Origin: Phoronis australis
Lineage: Eukaryota > Phoronida > Phoronidae
DNA length: 62,000 nucleotides
Assembly (NCBI GenBank): GCA_002633005.1
Contig: NMRA01000148.1
Coordinates: 1-62,000 of the forward strand
Direction: 5' to 3'
Shown here: positions 1 to 12,066 of the stretch, one piece after another
Layout of the letters: each line of letters starts with the position of its first letter
Position numbering within the stretch: position 1 is the first letter of the stretch
The notes under the pieces: generated by a model
Seen by the model: only the letters and a program-made list of their open reading frames with translations
What the model was told of the DNA's origin: nothing
The model's database searches: none
Program-made: the position numbers and the translations under genes

Positions 1-1250
1 TCAAGTCAATAAAAGAGCAGTCCATCAAGAAATCTCGAATAACTCAAGAACAGTCTTAGACTGGAAAACAGCTCCAATACGTTAGAAACCTCTTGATGAG
101 ATCTATCTAAAATGACATACTAAATTTCAAAAAGATCCCTCAAAAGACAAACGGCTATGATTTCTCAAAGCCAAAAACCAAAAAATGCCTGCCATAGCAC
201 CATCTTGTGTCTCACTTAAACCAGAAACAAATACTATAGGCCTTGAACCATTGACCAGACACGTGTTGTGTTTAAATTTGATGCCTATAAGAAAATGCGA
301 CGTGTAGGGTGCCAACGAAGAAACGTAATTTTTGATATAGATACAAATTTCGCCAAGTAATAACCATGCAGCCAACCAAATTGTGTAGGTAGCAGAATAA
401 GGTAGAAATAAATTGAGTTGTAAATACAAGGATAAAAGGAAATGAAGTGTTCTTTACCAAAACAGTAACAGCAGAAAATAAAATGAACTTTTAGTTGGCC
501 AAGTCCACGGGATGGCTACTAACCCACACCCTGCAGCAGCATCGCATTTTTTGCTGTGCCTGTGAAATGAAATGGGCAAATTGTGTAGAAAAGCGCAGAA
601 ATTTACACCATAGGAATAGGAGCAGTTTATCGAATAGTATACTGAACACTATAAAAATTCTCTGATAATTTTAAAATAAAATTAACGGCATGCACAGAAG
701 TTGCCTGTTTTCTGCACTGCCAGAAGTATGTCATGCAAGCCTTGTTTGAAGACAATCGCAAACACGCTCAGTAGGTGATTTACAGCGCACACGGTATGTT
801 TCTTCATTTCAAAGCAAAACCTTGCGATCACTACATGTTTTGAGAGAAAAAACCTCTAATTATTTCATTTTCAATACAAGTGGTCTTTCACTGTACGCGT
901 TTTTAGTGTAACATTTGTTACTGAACACAAGCATTTTAAACAAGAGCAACGCAGAGCTTGTAAAGCACCCACAAAGGCACTGCAAACGGTGTGCTTCTAG
1001 GGGTATTTATTTGTATCATATAAATGGCCACTAGATGGCGCAAAACAATTTGAATCCATCTGAAAACAGGAACTTGTCATCATTTCTTTAACAGAAAGCT
1101 ATTTATCAAGTATCATAAAAATCCGTCAAGGACCTTCAGAGAAACAGAGGCAAAGGAAAAAAATGAAATTGCCACTAGGGGGCTATGGGTGCAAAAACAT
1201 AACTGCCACTAGGAAACAACACAATAGTCGAAGTCGTCGGAAAATCATTG
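1..1250. other. Non-coding stretch, no gene recognised
   Basis: AT-rich sequence with only short ORFs that have no coding character. I see no splice-supported exon, repeat array or RNA gene here. Confidence 0.5.
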
Positions 1251-1743
1251 TCAACCGTCCTCTTCACACTAAGAACAATCGAAACAGAAATATGTCAGTT
1301 CCCAATTTCAGAAACTGAACGAAAGACTATTCGGAAAGAAATGTTTTTCGCCGGAGTATTTGTTTGAGTTGGAAGAAAAAGACATCAACGGCCTCCTAAG
1401 GTGTCCGTTTATACAGAAAGGTACTTATATGAACATGACTTTGATAGTTTAGTCAGTGTGACGTATAATTTGCCGAAAAGGTTCCAACATGTGGCTACAT
1501 ATGCATTAGACAGTACCACCACTGGCCCCAGTAGAGACGGTGGCCATCCCATAGGCCTTCCATACGCCGGAAACTTTTCACCAAATTATGCCTCATACTG
1601 ATTAAATCATCAAAGTCGTGTTGCACATAGAGGGACACTTTTCACAAATCAAACAAAAACTCCCACAATCAAGCTTTTTTCCAAACAGTTCTTCATTCAA
1701 TTGCCCAAACCAGCAACTGGCCATTTTCACATTGCTCGCACCA

Positions 1744-1821
1744 GGGGATGTGACATTATGCCCTCTAGTGCAACCAGCATACAAAGGGGATGTGACATTA
1801 TGCCCTCTAGTGCAACCAGCA
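1744..1821. repeat. 42-bp minisatellite, first cluster
   Basis: Nearly two units of a 42-bp repeat starting GGGGATGTGACATT. The second unit is cut short by the N at 1822. The same unit occurs three times at 2026-2151. Confidence 0.9.
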
Positions 1822-1822
1822 N
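1822..1822. other. Single ambiguous base (N) at a repeat join
   Basis: The N sits exactly where the 42-bp array breaks and sequence resumes with a second copy of the block that began near 1557. This looks like an assembly join. Confidence 0.8.
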
Positions 1823-2025
1823 CTTCCATACGCCGGAAACTTTTCACCAAATTATGCCTCATACTGATTAAATCATCAAAGTCGTGTTGCTATAAGTACC
1901 TTTTGCACATAGAGGGACACTTTTCACAAATCAAACAAAAACTCCCACAATCAAGCTTTTTTCCAAACAGTTCTTCATTCAATTGCCCAAACCAGCAACT
2001 GGCCAATTTCACATTGCTCGTGCCA

Positions 2026-2151
2026 GGGGATGTGACATTATGCCCTCTAGTGCAAGCAGCATACAAAGGGGATGTGACATTATGCCCTCTAGTGCAACCA
2101 GCATACAAAGGGGATGTGACATTATGCCCTCTAGTGCAAGCAGCATACAAA
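2026..2151. repeat. 42-bp minisatellite, three units
   Basis: Three consecutive 42-bp units at 2026-2067, 2068-2109 and 2110-2151, differing by single bases (CAACC versus CAAGC). The unit is 14 codons long, so reading frames on both strands stay open and give spurious repeat ORFs. Confidence 0.92.
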
Positions 2152-2359
2152 GGGCTAGTTACCAATTTGGGCAACTGAACAAAGAACTGTTTGAAAAGTT
2201 TGATTGCGAAAGATGTATTTGTTCGAGCTGGGAAGAATTAAAGACATCAACATCGTGTCCTTCTATGCGTGAAAGGTACTTATAGCAACATGACTTTGAT
2301 GGTATGATCAGCGTGAGACATAATTCGACGAAAGCTTCCGGCATATGGAGGGCCTATGG

Positions 2360-3103
2360 GATGGCCACCATCTCTACTGGAGCCACAAGTGTCCTCAGCT
2401 GATCGTCCCCAATACACTACATATAAATACTACAAGGTATGACACTCCCGACCAGAAATTCCACGGGTGCTTCACTTCAGCCATCCATATCAAACACAAA
2501 ACTCAATTAATTTACACAAAACTCAATTAATTTACACAAAACAGGGGTTCAACAAACCATGAGAAATTGTTCTTTCTTATAATACCATTCACAGTGTCCG
2601 GCTGTGCGAGGACAGCGAGTTCGCAAGAAATTCGCTGTCAAAGCACAAAAAAGTTCCAAAAAAGCCCAAACACACTTTGCACTGTCAGTTCGAGGTCAAG
2701 GACGGTACGGAAATTGCCGGTTTGTCACGTAAAGTCACGATGTCGATAACGCCGTCCATCCATAATTCATCGGTAATTTCCATAGCGCCCTTGACCTCGA
2801 AACTGTAAAGTGTGTTTGGGCTTTTTAGGAACATTTTTGTGCTTAGACAGCGAATTTCTTGCGAACTCGTTAGAGCAGGACACTGTGAATGGCATTATAA
2901 GAAAGAACAATTTCTCATGGTTTGTTGAACCCGTTTTGTGTAAATTTATTGAGTTACGTGTTTGATATGGACGACGGAATCTAAGCACCTGTGGAATTTC
3001 TAGTCCTGAGTGTCATACCTTGTAGTATTATATGTAGTGTATTGGGGACGCAATCAGAAGCTGAGAACGCCTGTAATTGGAGCCAGTTTAGACGGTGGTA
3101 TTG
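2360..3103. repeat. Foldback element with about 320-bp arms
   Basis: The left arm (about 2360-2703) matches the reverse complement of about 2789-3103 along its whole length with scattered mismatches and small indels. The loop is about 85 bp. The left arm carries a short direct duplication (about 2500-2540) that the right arm lacks. No transposase is encoded. A transcript would form a long imperfect hairpin. This is probably a foldback-type or MITE-like DNA transposon related to the repeat just upstream, since the outer ends share the same CAGTAGAGA/GGTGG-type sequence. Confidence 0.85.
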
Positions 3104-5835
3104 TCTACACTAGGGTGTGTTGTTGTGGCCTATCGATTTGTGGGCAGAATTGAATTCTTAATTTTGGTAATAAAAAATGTTAGAATTATTTGTTATTGAA
3201 ATATGTAAATTCCGTTCGAAATTTCTAACTTCATGGAAGAAGTCAGATTCTGCGACATTTTTCATTACCGTGGAAAATCAGGGTTTCTAATAACGGAACG
3301 GTGTTGAAAGTTTCGCCGACTTATTGTCGCGATGGCAAGAAATAAAGCTTCCACAAGCCGTATGGTTCCGCAGTTGTCAAACAGGCCTATATACCGGATA
3401 AATTCCAAAGTCAAGGACTTGTCTTGATTAAGTTGTGTAAAGTATTAAACTTCTCACTTTTACTACATCTACTAGAGAAAAAAAAATGTTTAGTTTTAGA
3501 CTATTTGACAAACACGGGGTGCTTGAGATCATTCATCACACTGACCAATCGACCAACAATAATTGGTTAACAGGTTAAACTCGCTATTTCAAGAGTTAAT
3601 ATATGTGCAGCACGAATAAAACCGGCCATGTCGGTTAGTACTATTAGTTCCATCCGGCGAAATACCGACAGTCAGTCGTAAGCCCACAGACGGTCAAAAT
3701 GTACCAGCGCAGTATGTCAACGTCCTAACTTTTACATCAAAATGGAAACTTCCACGGGATTCAGAATTCTATAGGTGTTACAAAAACACTGATTAAACGG
3801 CATACAAACCATCTTCCTGTAATCCATGGCTGCAAAAAGCAGTCACATTTCACAAACTAATGTCACATTGCATTCGCCATCTTTGCTACTGTCGCGCATG
3901 CGTAGAATACGGCGAGGAAAACATTTCGTAGCTTTGGGTCTGAACCAATAGAGGTCACTAACGTACAGGTAACCGGTAGTGCAACGGAAATCCTAGCAGT
4001 GAAAAAGAGTAGCTCTGGATGAGGAGGTGGTTCCGAGCCCCGTTTCTGGGTGGGATCATTTTCTACTTGAAAATTATAACACATCGATACCTTTCAATCA
4101 TATTCGAATAAGAACTCTGCCAATATACCATACCAACAATGCAAACTAAACTTTTATAATTCTCCCACCCAACAATTACTGAAGAGCGTATATAGTACGG
4201 TTCCCATCATATTAACAGCAAGGGAATACCAAATTCTGTCCTATAAAAACATATTCTCTGCAATTTTGAAAAATTCCAAAATGTCCATTTATTGCCATAA
4301 TCACAATGAAAAAGTGCTTTATATGTAATCCAGAGTCATCGTCACACCTCTTTCAACCCTACCTCCTGGTCCTGGTCTGTAATCTCGGAACTATTCTTCT
4401 TTAATATATTTATTTATTTTGTAGATTTAATAGGAAACCTATTGGTTTACAAGGGATCTGCTTTTCTTGATAGCAGTCATAAACTGAGAATTTCAGTCTC
4501 ATATATTGTAGAAAAATATTTCCTTGCAATGAAATGTAATTAAGAGACCTCATCTCCTTCCCTCCCTCCCTCACCCCGTCCCTACCTCACATTCCTCCTT
4601 CAAAGCCTTTAATCGATCCAGGCATCTGTTCCAATCACCCAACTATAAAAATATCACTGAAAATGACCGACAGACTAAAACTCGCAATACAATGAAAATG
4701 GGAATCTCAGTAAAGTACGAAATTGATAGTCGACCACGTGGTACGACACTTTCTAAACCGTATGAATAATTTTCATGACTCATTTCTTACGAACATCACT
4801 TTCTCAAAAATATTTTAACACCACTTGTTAAAACTTTTATGTAACACTTAACATATTTCAGGGAGACGCTTCGGTATAATGTTTTCAATATATCATTTTT
4901 TGGATTATCAAAGTTTTTGTAATAACTTCTGCTACAGATTTGATTATCCTGTTATTACGAGTCACTCTTAACTACCGTTTCCATTCCCAAGTGTTGTAAG
5001 TTTTTTTCTTCCTTTCTTGTCGGCTTGTCAACTAGTGAGGAAGTAAGGTTTTGGCGCTCAAGTGTTATCTGCTTGACTTGGCTGTGTCGGCAGGAAATTA
5101 ATCTTTCAGAAGTGCAAAACTTATGTTTGTTAACTAAACAGGTGCGATTTGTTAGCTAAATTTGTATTTCAAACTACGTGTTTTCGGAAGAATCGATAAA
5201 ATTGCATGAAACGGCTGACCCAATTTTCGGCATTCAAGTAGTTGAAATTTGTTTACCTACTACCACCTACCTGTACTTGCGCAAGTCGTACAACGACGAA
5301 GAAACTCACAAAGAAAAAGGGAACAATTGCAACAAGCTCAATTTAAATCTAGTCTTAGTGTGTCTTAAAATCTACCAACAAAGGGTTCATTTGAGATTTT
5401 TTACCCTCGTTCGCGATATTTCTGCTTTTCACACAAAACAAAAGTATGGCGAAACCACAAAACAAGTTTAAAACTCGTGAATGATCCAATTATTGTGAAT
5501 TTCAATGAATTCCAAATGCTAAAAAGAAGAATACCTTGAATCGAAAACTTTGAATGTAATTTTTCAAATAATTTTTAGTTTCGTATTACAATATGTTTAC
5601 AAATCATTCGCGCCTTTTTATTTCCTCGCAACTACGATCAGTTGACTGTATCAAAGTAGTTACATGTACGTTTAAATCTAAAAGTAATAAAAATAAGTAA
5701 TTTTAACACAGTGTCGAAATATGTTAACTCTCACTAGAGAGCAGTGACAGGTGTGCGTAAATCCATATTTCAAAATTATCAACTTATTTTAATTCCATGA
5801 AGCTAGGATCTGTTGACTGTCACAGGGAACAGTGT
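3104..5835. other. Non-coding stretch, no gene recognised
   Basis: No splice-supported exon or recognisable element. It contains a pyrimidine-rich CCCTCC tract near 4560 and an ORF at 5178-5471 without family resemblance. Confidence 0.45.
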
Positions 5836-6003
5836 TTAGATGATAGATATCTATAGTCTATGGTTAGATGATAGATATCTATAGTCTATGGTTGGATGAT
5901 AGATATCTATAGTCTATGGTTAGATGATAGATATCTATAGTCTATGGTTAGATGATAGATATCTATAGTCTATGGTTAGATGATAGATATCTATAGTTAA
6001 CGG
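5836..6003. repeat. 28-bp tandem repeat, six copies
   Basis: Units start at 5836, 5864, 5892, 5920, 5948 and 5976. They are nearly identical and the last one degenerates. Each unit contains the palindrome AGATATCT, so the array has regularly spaced self-complementary sites. Confidence 0.95.
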
Positions 6004-6739
6004 TTAGACGTATGTCATTTTTAATGTTCTATCGTGGTCTGTGTACTCTTTCTAGGGAGCAGTGACCGGAGTGAATAAATCGCACATATTTTAGAACTTT
6101 AACTCGTTTGTTGTCGTGCAAAAACGCCCTATTAATTTAAAAAGTCATTTTTAATGTGCTGCCGAGATCTGTTCACTCTTTTTAGGGAATAGTTACTGGA
6201 GCTGCATAAATCACAATTATTTTAAAAATTCTGAGTTTTAAAATGTTTAAAATATTGAATCACAAATATTTTAAAACTTAATCGCTTTCAGTATTGTCGT
6301 GGAACTACGACCTGTGGACTCTGTCAAGGGAGTAGTTGCTATAAAACAAGTCAAAAGTCTTCGACACTAAAACCATTCTGGAACACGAATTGGTCGGTGA
6401 GTCTTAACTGCAATGAATGATTCTGAAATGTAGCGTACCTACATGTTAAGTAGCTCACACGTATTTATAGCATTTTATGAATGCATTATAAATCTGATCG
6501 GCAGCATCAGCATGAATGTGTACAAACAGAAAGATCAGAAAAATTATTGCGGCGGAAGATCTGGAAGAATTGATTGCGAAAGAGGAGTTGTTATTGTTTC
6601 TAGACGTGCGAGTTGGTCACATCCAGTAAACAATTCAATTTTAACAGAACCTATCAAATCTATTATCTCGTTAACGGTCATTCATGTCAGGGACTTCATA
6701 CACAGCACAGTTTTATTGTTACAGTAACTTTTTATTACA
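6004..6739. other. Non-coding stretch with faint degenerate repeats
   Basis: Phrases such as 'ctctttctagggagcagtgac' recur in diverged form near 5730, 6045, 6180 and 6320, so an old repeat of roughly 130-150 bp may underlie this stretch. No gene recognised. Confidence 0.35.
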
Positions 6740-6759
6740 GTCATCGAAACATCTTCGCC

Positions 6760-6864
6760 ATGTCCAAGTTCCATGAAGCAGGCACCTCCTTCTCTACTGC
6801 AAATTCCCGCCTTCACGCCCACCACGGTGGTGATTCTGAGGAGCAGGGGCGTTCGTTTAATTGA
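6760..6864 (+). CDS. Possible short ORF or first coding exon, weak
   Basis: A 34-codon ORF opens with an ATG in good context (CGCCATGTCC). It lies 19 bases after a pyrimidine-rich stretch ending in TTATTACAG that could be a splice acceptor. The peptide is hydrophilic and His/Ser-rich in the middle. I recognise no family. It could be a small first coding exon or chance. Confidence 0.2.
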   Translation: MSKFHEAGTSFSTANSRLHAHHGGDSEEQGRSFN

Positions 6865-6968
6865 TAACCCATCTTCGGTCACAGTTATCACCATATTTTT
6901 TCTGAGAAGTAGAGTAATTGCTTTCATACCACAATATTAGCGTCGAATGTCAGATACAACCGTGTAAT

Positions 6969-7137
6969 AACCCATTTAGTTATCTCACTAGTGAGATAAC
7001 ATTATCTCACTAGTGAGATAACATTTTGGCGGGAAACCGAGGACGGTTTTGAACCCGGGCCTCAAGAGTTTCGAGTCGCCGACTTAACCACTACTCCACT
7101 CGGCGGCTGACGTCATCGAACGTGAAAATAAAATACT
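6969..7137 (-). mobile_element. tRNA-derived SINE-like element (palindrome type 1)
   Basis: On the minus strand, 7107-7028 reads like a tRNA: an A-box-like GGAGTAGTGG, then a B box GGGTTCAAAACC. The head is preceded by CACGTTCGATGACGTCAG. It is followed by AAAATG, two tandem copies of a perfect 20-bp palindrome (7002-7021 and 6980-6999, core TCTCACTAGTGAGA), then CTAAATG. The same flanks surround a different palindrome in the plus-strand copy at 15.3 kb. It is a SINE-like retroelement rather than a functional tRNA gene, because the stems do not pair cleanly. Confidence 0.75.
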
Positions 7138-7278
7138 TAAAGGAGAATGCCACCCGATCTAATTAGTCTTTTTACCGCCTTAATCGGTCAATATCCACAT
7201 CGCCTCTTACGGTCGACCTCACCGTGCCGAGAGGCGTTGCGTTAACTTGTGAGGAAGGTGAGAAACGACGCAGCGACG

Positions 7279-7660
7279 TCAGTGGTTCGTCTGCAGAGTT
7301 AATGCCGCTATATTGGGGTGCATAGCTCCCGCCTTGTCCGAACTATGAAGCTGCGAAGAAAGCCCGAAATGCTTAGGAAGTGGCTCGCGGTAGTGAAGAA
7401 TGAAAGGTACGCTGTTAATAGCAAGTATAAGGCCGTGAAACATCTCCGTGTCTATGGCCGGTGTCACGTAAAATTTCTTCACCGGCATTTCATCGACAGT
7501 GATTTCTCTGACGAATTCAGGCTTACCAAAGAACTATCCATACTTTCCGTCGCCTGTGCATGTTCACGGTATTTCTTGATCAGTGTATTCCGGTTTGAAC
7601 TGATAGCTTTGAAACCTAACGATCCGACCCGTGAAGTCTTCGTCGCCTGAGCTCTTCACT
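7279..7660 (-). pseudogene. Degenerate minus-strand ORF, unidentified
   Basis: Minus-strand translation gives protein-like sequence in one frame over about 125 codons, broken by two stops (near 7580 and 7560). The 3' part from 7488 to 7279 is open for 69 codons. Family not recognised. A decayed transposon ORF is most likely. Confidence 0.3.
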
Positions 7661-8226
7661 AAGTCGGGATTGGTGCAGGGCGAGTTGTCATGTAGACGTT
7701 TATTATTCTGCGTTCTGTTTCAAAATGAATTTTTCTCATCCTAGCCAATGCTTACATGAAACTGAAACAAACTCTGTCTCATTAGATGCAGTTTGTAATG
7801 CCTTGGAGTGCTCGTGAGTGCAAATGTTGAGAAGCCAGCAATGAATAAACCACAGCGTTACCGGCTTTTGATGCTGCCAATAAAGGTAATTGACCGGGCA
7901 CCGAGGCCGTGTGAGCGCATGCTAATTCAGTGTTTGCTGACAAAAAACTGTTGTGAAACAATTACTGGATTTTATATGCTATGGTTACATGTTAGGGGAA
8001 TGTTTATATAGATATACAAAATTAATACATTATTCAAATCATTATTACTGTACAACCTTTGCCCTAGCGGTCTGTGGAAGGGGAACCCGACTTCGCGACT
8101 CCCGACAAGTAAGTAGATTTTCAGTTTTGTGGATAATTCACATAAATAATTACGTGAACATTATTTCTTTGGCTCACTATTACGTTTCGTGACTGGGGCG
8201 GGTTTAGTTTGCAACTCGTGGATTAT

Positions 8227-8310
8227 CGGGCGATAATTCTCCAAAAAATCCACTCGGGCTCTAGATAGCGGGGGATAACGACTTCGCCATAGAATAGTCT
8301 ATATTTATAA
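8227..8310 (+). repeat. Single arm of a foldback/MITE family
   Basis: Matches one arm of the foldback at 14590-14762 and the single arm at 15484-15567. The shared core reads GGGCGATAATTCTCC, then ATCCACTCGGGCTCTAGAT, then GATAACGACTTCGCCAT. Confidence 0.85.
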
Positions 8311-11300
8311 TAATAACGATTAACGTTATCCACTCATTGAAAATGTCTTTATTGGTCTACTTTTATTTCAAAGCTACTTTTCGTCATGTTTAGCTGGCTG
8401 AAACAAAACGAAAATCGAATCAGACCTTTTAATCTTATAAAAAAGTGTCAACACCACTAGGTTTTGAAGGATGTCTAGTAGATAGTCAAGAAATTGGAAT
8501 TGTACCATTTCAAAAATATTGAAGATTAATACACATTCGTTTTTCTTTCCATCAACGTAAGCTGTAAAAGTACGTGAATGGAGCAGACGACATCCATTTT
8601 ATAAGGTAAGTTTCGTAACAACAATGAATGTACAGCACCCGAAAAAGTCTCATCTGGATGTCTGCATGATTAGACTACTCTGTTCTTACAACAACAAACA
8701 AGGTAGGCCTGGGCGCAGAATTTGATCCACGAGAACTGAATTTGAACTCCCGGCGTTGTCAGAAGTGCGAGTACAGTTTTGGGACACCCTTTCTGTCGGG
8801 TCTCCAGATGGCAACATTTTTGTACCGACCCCTCACGCCCGCAGTAGGTGGGAAGCAAAGCCTGGGGAGGCAGCCATGAGAACTTGAGAAACCGTGTTTC
8901 ACGGAGAGTGAGAATGAGGTCTAAGGGCCAGCGCAGACGAATAGCTGGGAGGTAGACGATCTGCCTCAAGGGAACGTAGCCGAGTGACAGGTCAGTGCCA
9001 AATGAAGGTGTGAAAATACATGGATGAACTAGGCTAGCCGCTGGTTAGCTCAACTATGATTGAGACACAGGTATGACAGTTGCCACGCTTAAAACCAGAC
9101 GCTTACAAATTATTGGGGGGTACGTGGCCTCCGGCCCCCAGTCTTTCCGCTTGCTGAGGGTACCGCAGTGCACTAAGGTCCGCACCAGCACAACTATTGT
9201 TCATAGAAATAAAATGTACGGTAAAATGTGTACCAACAACTACATGAGTACCGCATACGTGAATTAATTTATGGGCCTACATGTACTTTAACAACATTGT
9301 CATCATCAATTAAAAGGATGACGGTTAACCAGTCCATAAAAAGCCGGCTACACTAGAAAATTCACGTCGTCAAACTATCACGCTGGTCAACAAACAGTAC
9401 AGCATTTCAGAGAAAATTTCGAGGTAAAATGTTCTATTTAAGATATAGTTGTTACTTGTTGTATTTGTCATCCGAAACTTTATCTTAACGATCCATCTTT
9501 TTCAGACACCCCTTTACTTCACGCTAAACCTTGAGTGCATGTTGTTTATTTTTCACTCTTTGGTGTTTATTTTCGCAGTGTTTACACCACGATTTGCGAG
9601 TGGAAACTTCATCGCGCATTCTTGAATTGGCAAAATTAGGAATTTGCGCCAGCTTCATGAGTGGAATGAACTGGCATCAAAGTGCGCCTGTGGTATGATT
9701 TTTCAGGAACAACCAGCGGTTACGCTGACATTTGGCGCCGGTGTAAAGTTTCGATGTCCCCTATATAAAGACCTCTTCAAAGCATAATTCTTTGTTACAG
9801 TTTGGACGTGGGAATATTCTAGAGAACTACAAGATACGGCTGTTCACTAAATCTCAGTAAATAACTTGTCACAATTCAAAAATCACGAACCACAATTGGG
9901 TTTCGAAGAATCGTTTTGCACAACTTCTAAGTATGTCCATAATTTTGTTATACCATAAAAAACTGTGTCTTGTAATTTTGATATCTGTCAGTAATCATCC
10001 TTTTTATATTCATTGTTATTATAATTGTTAATATACCTGCATATAATGTCTTCGATTTGAGGGCAGTAGTTGTATCACTTCTCGTATGATGAAATAACAG
10101 TTATCTAGCGAGTATGTGTCTGCGCATTGTTACAGTAACTTTTCATCGACATGCATTGAAAACAGTCCACATCCATTGCCATTTCGAAGTCACCTGATCA
10201 ATCACATCTCTATCTCTTTAACTAGGCGCACTTACAAAATGATTTTATTTCAAGTTTAAGCTGTGAATTTTAAAAAATTTCAGAAAGCTTCAGCCGGTAA
10301 AATTATAATGAGTATTTTAAACACTGAAGGTGTACATTCATGAGAAATCAACGGCGCGATTCCTCAGCATCTAGCGCGTAACGGGTGGGACAACTCAATG
10401 AATCAAATGTTTGTAATTTTCAGATCAACGAACTTTTGAAACTTGAAACATTTGGTGAGACACTCAGACTTGATTAAGTGATGTTATTATATTCATAGAA
10501 TGGCTTATACAAAAAATTTTTTGAAAAAGTTGCTATTAGCTAGACAAGTGGAGACACCTATGAGTCTTGTGGAACTTTTGAAACCTTTCATCATAGGATA
10601 TTGTAGGTCTCGCAGTAATCAACTTTTTATCATTTTTCGATTCTTAGTCTGATAATCTATATTCAAGTTAAATGACAAACTGAATGGCAACAAAAATGAT
10701 TCTTCTAAGTCAATCAAAGACGATTTTCATTTAATTTACCTTAGTATCGTTATCCTCCATGTTTCAAAGCTAAGTGACGCGTTTTAATTTTATCTATTTC
10801 ATTGAAGTGTTTTAACAGTCAGGTCCGCCTAGGGGTCGCTGTATGATGTTAATAAACAACTAAACTAAGTTTTATTGTTGTGGTATTTTTATTTATGATA
10901 TTAACATTAATAGTGGTATAATAGAGAGGGGTCATTATCAGGCTGAGCGATTATTGCCTGAGTACTTGGATGCAAGAATAAAGAGGCTGGAGAGTCAAGG
11001 ACAAACTCCTTTTTCATTTAATGTTCCTTTAAAATAAAGTTCTAACAACATTGTATGAATCCAAACATTCTAAAATTTGAGGATTTTCTTTTTGGATGGT
11101 CAAAACCACAACACGTGTCATTTCCTGTCTAATGTGATAAAACATAAGACTGATTTTCTCTTAGAAATTTGTTTTATTTTATAAACAAGAGCAACGCGGA
11201 GAGTTGACATGCGCACAGCGTGAGTAGCGCATATAGCGAAGATACACGGAATGGTCATTATTTCAAACATCCCCATTAAAGGTAGCAATGCCAGTAAATC

Positions 11301-11630
11301 GTTAGGTGGAAAGAAAGTCAGAAATGCTGACTTCAATAGGGACACACCTGCCACGTTTCATCATGATTCTTCAAGCCGTTTGGAGGATATAAGTAGGCAG
11401 ACGACAAAGGACAAGCAAGAAGATGTTACTCAGTAAAAACCTTGAAATCTAGTTCCAACGTTCTGTGTTATAAATAACGGAACGTCTGCTTTTTCTCTCA
11501 CTCGGCAAGGGTGTAATCAAGGGTATCACCTGATCTGCTTTTGATATGTACTGAAATATTTGGACTTATGTGTAGAAAAAAATAGGAATATTAAATGACT
11601 TAATGTTGGTAACTTGGAATGAAAGAGTAT
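8311..11630. other. Non-coding stretch, diverged repeats only
   Basis: No splice-supported gene. 8440-8630 is a diverged copy of 21280-21510: both carry CACCACTAGGTTTTGAAGG- or CCACTGGTTTTCCAAGG-type starts and a shared end near TAAGGTAAGTTTC. A minus-strand B-box-like motif lies near 8745. The ORF at 8670-8969 has no family resemblance. Confidence 0.4.
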
Positions 11631-12034
11631 TCAGCATGCTTTCCTTTGACAGGTCAGAGACATCTCTGAAAAAAGCTTTGGATCTTTTAGATCAATGCTC
11701 TAAGTACTTCGGCTTAAAACCCAACTTAGATAAACTTAAACTGAGTATATGTGGGTAAAACGGCTTTAACGAAAATGTTGTGTTGTCACAATCGAATATA
11801 AAATTAACAGTGAACCACCATTCCATTTACTGTAATAGGTATAATACTAACTACTGATTTGCTTAATATCGTACATATTAACTGTGCACAGAAGTTTGAA
11901 GAAATCGTAAGACTGACTGACGTGTAGTTTAAAAGAAATTTAAGAGTCCTTGCTGAGATTACAGTTATTAATTCAATTTTACTTCATCTTGTTACTAAGA
12001 TTGCCGTTTATACATACATACATACATACATACA

Positions 12035-12066
<32 letters not shown>

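Larger units (their letters stand above)
1300..2390. repeat. Composite foldback repeat with internal minisatellite
   Basis: Related blocks of about 200 bp occur in both orientations. Blocks at about 1300-1510 and 2155-2390 are diverged direct copies of each other. Blocks at about 1520-1735 and 1823-2010 are nearly identical to each other and are reverse complements of the outer blocks. The inner blocks lead into a 42-bp tandem repeat. The apparent order is forward, inverse, tandem, N, inverse, tandem, forward. The several ORFs here are by-products of the repeat. The near-identity of the two inner blocks around a single N suggests that part of the duplication is an unmerged contig overlap or haplotype join. 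A true non-autonomous foldback transposon is the alternative for the underlying inverse-tandem-forward unit. Confidence 0.75.

Noticed and set aside
1618-2178. 186-codon repeat protein with 14-residue repeats
   Set aside because: Produced by the 42-bp minisatellite, which is open on both strands, and it spans an N. No start context, splice site or family.
5836-6003. CRISPR array
   Set aside because: Units are contiguous with no spacers, in eukaryotic DNA; it is a simple 28-bp satellite.
7028-7107. Functional tRNA gene
   Set aside because: A and B boxes are present but the acceptor and anticodon stems do not pair, and flanks are shared with another copy, so it is SINE-like. The same applies at 13.8, 15.3, 40.45 and 50.5 kb.
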